A DNA stretch of 8,647 nucleotides from JBPOIC01 sp052034865. Lineage in GTDB: Bacteria; UBA10199; JADFYH01. Below, piece by piece: positions 5,850 to 8,647 of the stretch. Under the pieces are notes generated by a model that worked only from the letters and a program-made list of their open reading frames with translations, was not told the DNA's origin and did not search any database. The position numbers and the translations under genes were made by a program. The stretch is taken from NCBI GenBank assembly GCA_052034865.1, contig JBPOIC010000011.1:1-8647 (forward strand), written 5' to 3'. The first letter of the stretch is position 1; the number at the start of each line of letters is the position of its first letter.

Positions 5850-6854
5850 CTAACGACGCGAAAGAAGCCATCCTCCCATCAGTGCAAGTCCTGCTGCTAC
5901 CCAACCACGGTGAGAATCCACCCAAAACAACGGACTGACGGTATGCGCTCTGGCGTCGCAGCGGCCATAGGCGCCATGATCCTGGGCATCGTCCATAGGC
6001 TTGAACAGGTTGTTCGGACGGTTCGGATCCGCTGGCAGGTTGCTCTGCTGGGCATCGTAGTTCGTCCGGGCGAGGTAACGATCGATATATCCAGGAAAGA
6101 TCTTGTTTCCCACTATCGCTTTTACAGTAGGCCAACCCAGATACATCTCCCGCCTCGGATGCTCCACAAGGTAAAGCGCTGCCTTGGCCATAACTTCGTG
6201 CTGATAGATGGGCGGGACCGGCTGGGCACGCTGAGGCAGACGGCATGACCCAGTCGAACTGGGGAGTGTTAACGGCGGGCAGGTGAAGCATCATTAGGCG
6301 GATGCGACTTCGATCGTGGATCAACTCACTTCTCAGCGAATCTGTAAAACCGCGGACGGCCATTTTAGCTACGCAATAGGCGGATTGAGGCGGGATGTTT
6401 CGGTAAGCTAAAGCCGAGCCAATTTGCAGAATGGTGCCTTCGTTTCTGGGCATCATTCTCTTTAAGGCGGAAAGTGTTCCGTGAACGTAGCCCAGGTAAG
6501 TGACTTCCGTCACGCGTCGATATTCCTAGGGCTTCATCTCTTTGACCGGAGAAAAAACCGAAACCATCGCGTTGTTGATCCAAACATCAATCCTGCCGAA
6601 CTCTTCCTCAATAAGCTCAGCTGCTGCTTCAACTTCATCGGATTGTGAGACGTCGGTCGGGCAAAAAACAGCGCCCCCAGCTCTTCGATATCCTTTTTGG
6701 TGGCCTCCAGCCCTTTGTGGCCTCTGGCCAGAAGGCCGATGCTGGCCCCGCGTTTAGCAAATGCCAATGCGATTGCCCGCCCTACCCCAGCCGAGGCTCC
6801 GGTGATGACAACGACTTTTTTGGTGGGTGAAGAATAGGAAGGAAAAGTTTCTAT
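5850..6854 (-). pseudogene. Short-chain dehydrogenase/reductase with C-terminal extension, inactivated
   Basis: An NAD(P)-dependent SDR oxidoreductase, clearly decayed. Pieces in order on the minus strand are VVVITGASAGVGRAIALAF (Gly-rich cofactor motif), GRIDVWINNAM (NNA motif), GSALAYRNIPPQSAYCVAK (catalytic Ser and Tyr-x3-Lys, intact), and a C-terminal extension HPRREMYLGWPTVKAI ... DRYLARTNYDAQQ ... LPADPNRPNNLF ending at TAG 5850-5852. Lesions: no ATG, GTG or TTG where the start should be (the frame opens after TGA 6858-6860 and its likely first codon is ATA, 6852-6854); a one-base deletion in a G run (C run 6674-6678 on plus); an in-frame TAG at 6526-6528 between MKP and EYRRV; and a third frame change near 6240-6245. 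The reconstructed protein would have about 335 residues. The extension marks a distinct SDR subgroup that I cannot tie to a substrate. Confidence 0.87.
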
Positions 6855-6967
6855 TTCTCAAATCTAGTCCAGACAGGAACAAAAACCACAAGCGGGACGG
6901 AAAGGTTTTGTTCGGTCTCCTTGATCTCATTGTTATTTGTCGTTCTAGTTTAGGATTGAAGGGGAAA

Positions 6968-7400
6968 ATGGATATGGCTCCAATGAATTCTTTAAAAGAA
7001 AATAATAAGCTCAAGGTGGTAACTGCGAAGGCCGCTTCACAGACGCATGGAATAGAAGATGCGATGACTGTTAAAAACCAGCATCTATTTTTTGTATCAA
7101 CATCAGCCGGACAAATTCCCCTGAAAGGTAGGCATGCTTAGAGTCTTCACTACAACGATTGCCGGTATCTGGATGGCTATGAAATTCAGATCGGAAACAC
7201 CTTTCCGGATGTGTTGGTAGCCTCTAGAGATGAGCGTTTTCGGGCTTTGTTTGAGTCTACCAACCATCAGATCTCCTTGTCGAAAGATCAGACTCTCGGA
7301 AGACAAAGTCTTGGCATTACGCTGGAGCGGTTGGTAGAAAGCGACCCTCTCCTATTTAATGATACCTACTCGTTTTGCAACTACACCCTCGACACGGTTT
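6968..7400 (+). pseudogene. N-terminal fragment of a glycogen-debranching-type protein
   Basis: The fragment matches the N-terminal beta domain found in bacterial amylo-alpha-1,6-glucosidase-like (glycogen-debranching) proteins (PF14742 type). In order it reads LFFVSTSAGQIPLKGRHA, then YNDCRYLDGYEIQIGN, DERFRALFESTN, and LGITLERLVESD with FCNYTLD. The start is ATG 6968, with AAGGGG four bases before it; ATG 6974 is an alternative. An in-frame TAG at 7139-7141 interrupts the conserved GRHA-x-x-L segment, where related proteins carry an ordinary residue. The reading frame is otherwise the same on both sides. After about base 7400 the expected continuation (a D-F-x-D-x-F-E-V-R-G-like segment) is absent in all three frames. 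The rest of the domain and the whole catalytic (alpha/alpha) barrel are missing. The gene therefore has both a nonsense codon and a truncation. Confidence 0.72.
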
Positions 7401-7435
7401 GGCAGGGGAAACTTCAAACCCCTAATAACCGACGA

Positions 7436-7906
7436 ATGACTCAATCTCTATTCACTTCCTATATTTTTGAAGATGACCGGGGGCGTACGTTGTTTCAGCG
7501 TCCTGCTAACTGGCAATCAGCCCCCGAGCCCCCCGACGGCCATTTGGTCTTTTTTCCCCCCGATGAGTCGGGTTATTGTCGAATGTTCGGCCATCTCGCC
7601 CAAGCCCCTCAACCCATCCACTTCATCCCTCAAATGCTCTTAGAGTCTCAGCAAGAGATGAGACGTTCCGCGCTGCATCAGATGTTGGGAGGACATCCTG
7701 TCGAGATTTATCCAGAAATCCTGGAGAGTGGCGATGTCCTGCTCCAATACGTGTACGGCACACTGGATGAGCACGATACCCATTGGCTTACATTAAACTG
7801 GGCCTTCACCAACCTTGTCTCCGACGTCCCTACTGTGATCCTCAACGCTTCATTCAGCTGGACCATTCCCACGGCTATCCATGAAACCCCACGCGGAGCA
7901 GACTGA
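7436..7906 (+). CDS. Unrecognised ORF joined in frame to the debranching fragment
   Basis: I do not recognise this protein. If it starts at ATG 7436 it has 156 residues, with no signal peptide and no membrane span. It is rich in Pro, His and aromatic residues (VFFPPDESGYC, QAPQPIHFIPQ, YPEILESGDVLLQYVYGT, THWLTLNWAFTN). No Shine-Dalgarno motif precedes the ATG. The frame is continuous with the debranching fragment upstream, so one fused open frame runs from 7142 to 7906. That frame may be a product of the rearrangement that cut the fragment. The composition looks protein-like, but expression as a separate gene is uncertain. A hairpin at 7964-7982 lies just beyond its stop. Confidence 0.4.
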   Translation: MTQSLFTSYIFEDDRGRTLFQRPANWQSAPEPPDGHLVFFPPDESGYCRMFGHLAQAPQPIHFIPQMLLESQQEMRRSALHQMLGGHPVEIYPEILESGDVLLQYVYGTLDEHDTHWLTLNWAFTNLVSDVPTVILNASFSWTIPTAIHETPRGAD

Positions 7907-7962
7907 ATTAACATGCTTCAAAAGCAGATGTGTGAGGTTCGTTTCGTCAATCGATCTCCATG

Positions 7963-7983
7963 GGTTTAGTTTTGCTAAACCTT
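7963..7983 (+). terminator. Stem-loop after the unrecognised ORF
   Basis: GGTTTAG (7964-7970), a five-base loop TTTTG and CTAAACC (7976-7982) form a perfect seven-pair stem, with one more G-T pair outside. It is about 57 bases after the stop at 7906. The tract that follows (TTAAGTTACT) is only mildly T rich, so this may be a weak terminator or another kind of hairpin. Confidence 0.35.
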
Positions 7984-7985
7984 AA

Positions 7986-8647
7986 GTTACTCCCTTATTG
8001 TCTCTCCAAAGAACTCAGCTCTTAAAAAGGATGCAGGCGGGATTAAAACCCGCAACGATTGCAATGCCTGAGATCTATCCTCAATTACTTCATCAAAAAA
8101 AGACACATCACGTTTAATGCGGTCTCGGTCGTGGGTCTTTTACCTGAGATCGATGCCCATTACGATTACTTGAATTTTGAGGAAGCGGATCGGTTCCTGA
8201 TCTACACGAACCAAAAATATACAAAGCACAAACGCTGGATCTATCGTCTCTATTTGTTGGCCTTAAATACTGGGGTGTGTTGGGGGGAGATCGTCGCTTT
8301 GAAGTGGGATAAAGTGGATTTTAACCGGAAGACGATCATTGTTTCACACAGCTATTGTAAAACGTTCAAACAAATCCGAGAGACCACCAAGGGACGTAAG
8401 GTGAGATATGTGGGGATGAATTCGTCTCTTCTTCCGGAGTTGATATAACAGTATCAGGAAAGACCGGCTTTAAATCCTCACAACCTTGTTTTTCCTAAGT
8501 ATGGAAAAATAATCGATCTGAAAAATTTCAAGCGCGACTACTTTGAGAAGGATCTTAAAGACGCTGAAATTCGCCGAATCCGATTTCACGATTTACGGCA
8601 CACCTTCGCTTCCCATTTCATGATGCGAGGGGGTAACCTCTACGATC
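7986..8647 (+). pseudogene. Tyrosine recombinase (phage-type integrase), inactivated and cut by the window
   Basis: Site-specific recombinase of the tyrosine family (PF00589), which integrates or excises mobile elements. The end of the N-terminal DNA-binding domain is visible as GGLKPATI (about 8037-8060). It then shifts frame to QCLRSILNYFIKKRHI (from about 8062), so bases have been gained or lost near 8060. The catalytic domain follows: NFEEADRFL, then TGVCWGEIVALKWDKVDF. The usual T-G-x-R-x-G-E has Cys (codon TGT, 8278-8280) where the first catalytic Arg should be. An in-frame TAA at 8446-8448 interrupts LLPELI-QYQERP. The same frame then continues through HDLRHTFASHF (from 8587), which keeps the second-box His-x-x-Arg, up to the window edge. 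The nucleophilic Tyr would lie beyond it. The segment is richer in A/T than the genes at 1001-3032, consistent with acquired DNA. Confidence 0.87.

Noticed and set aside
6526..7141. Two in-frame TAG codons (SDR 6526-6528, debranching fragment 7139-7141) as possible amber recoding
   Set aside because: Both genes carry other lesions, the SDR itself ends with TAG, and the nearby integrase is interrupted by TAA. Ordinary decay explains all of these without recoding.
7963..8060. tRNA gene or integrase attachment site upstream of the recombinase
   Set aside because: No T-loop-like GGTTCGA motif, no cloverleaf and no repeated core are visible. Only a stem-loop is present.

Overview
The window looks like a piece of a Gram-negative bacterial chromosome of moderate G+C content. 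The evidence is Shine-Dalgarno-led, tightly packed genes, a Sec-type exported protein, and MscS and PerM-type inner-membrane proteins. I cannot name the species. The gene set (universal stress protein, MscS, AI-2E/PerM-family exporter, cation diffusion facilitator, rhodanese, an SDR with a long C-terminal extension, a glycogen-debranching-type N-terminal domain) suits an environmental, stress-adapted bacterium, but this is not a firm taxonomic signal.

Layout. 1-375: 3' end of a universal stress protein. 376-1000: no intact gene; it holds a decayed C-terminal fragment of a YetF/DUF421-type membrane protein, a possible terminator, copy A of a dispersed repeat and a possible promoter. 1001-3032: an intact two-gene operon, mscS then a perM-like gene, with overlapping ends. 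3152-3852 (minus strand): an exported beta/gamma-crystallin-like protein followed, through an ATGA overlap, by a 60-residue single-span membrane protein. 3853-4252: intergenic, with copy B of the repeat. 4253-5174: a cation diffusion facilitator gene broken by two single-base deletions in homopolymers. 5193-5762 (minus): an intact rhodanese-domain protein. 5850-6854 (minus): an SDR oxidoreductase pseudogene with four lesions. 6968 to about 7400: an N-terminal fragment of a glycogen-debranching-type protein with an in-frame TAG. 7436-7906: an unrecognised ORF joined to that fragment in frame. 7986-8647: a tyrosine recombinase pseudogene that runs off the window and is visibly richer in A/T.

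How it fits together. The intact genes suggest envelope and stress functions: MscS releases solutes on hypo-osmotic shock, PerM-family proteins are multi-span permeases/exporters, and the crystallin-like protein is exported. The right third (5850-8647) is a decaying accessory segment next to a dead integrase, with truncated and chimeric genes.

The most notable points are: (1) a 19-base identical repeat with a second conserved 10-base block, on either side of the mscS-perM/crystallin block and next to broken genes; (2) repeated one-base homopolymer contractions, which could be real decay or consensus error; (3) the exported crystallin-like plus small membrane protein pair, which I cannot assign to a known system. 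I did not find a convincing new defence, RNA or mobile system.
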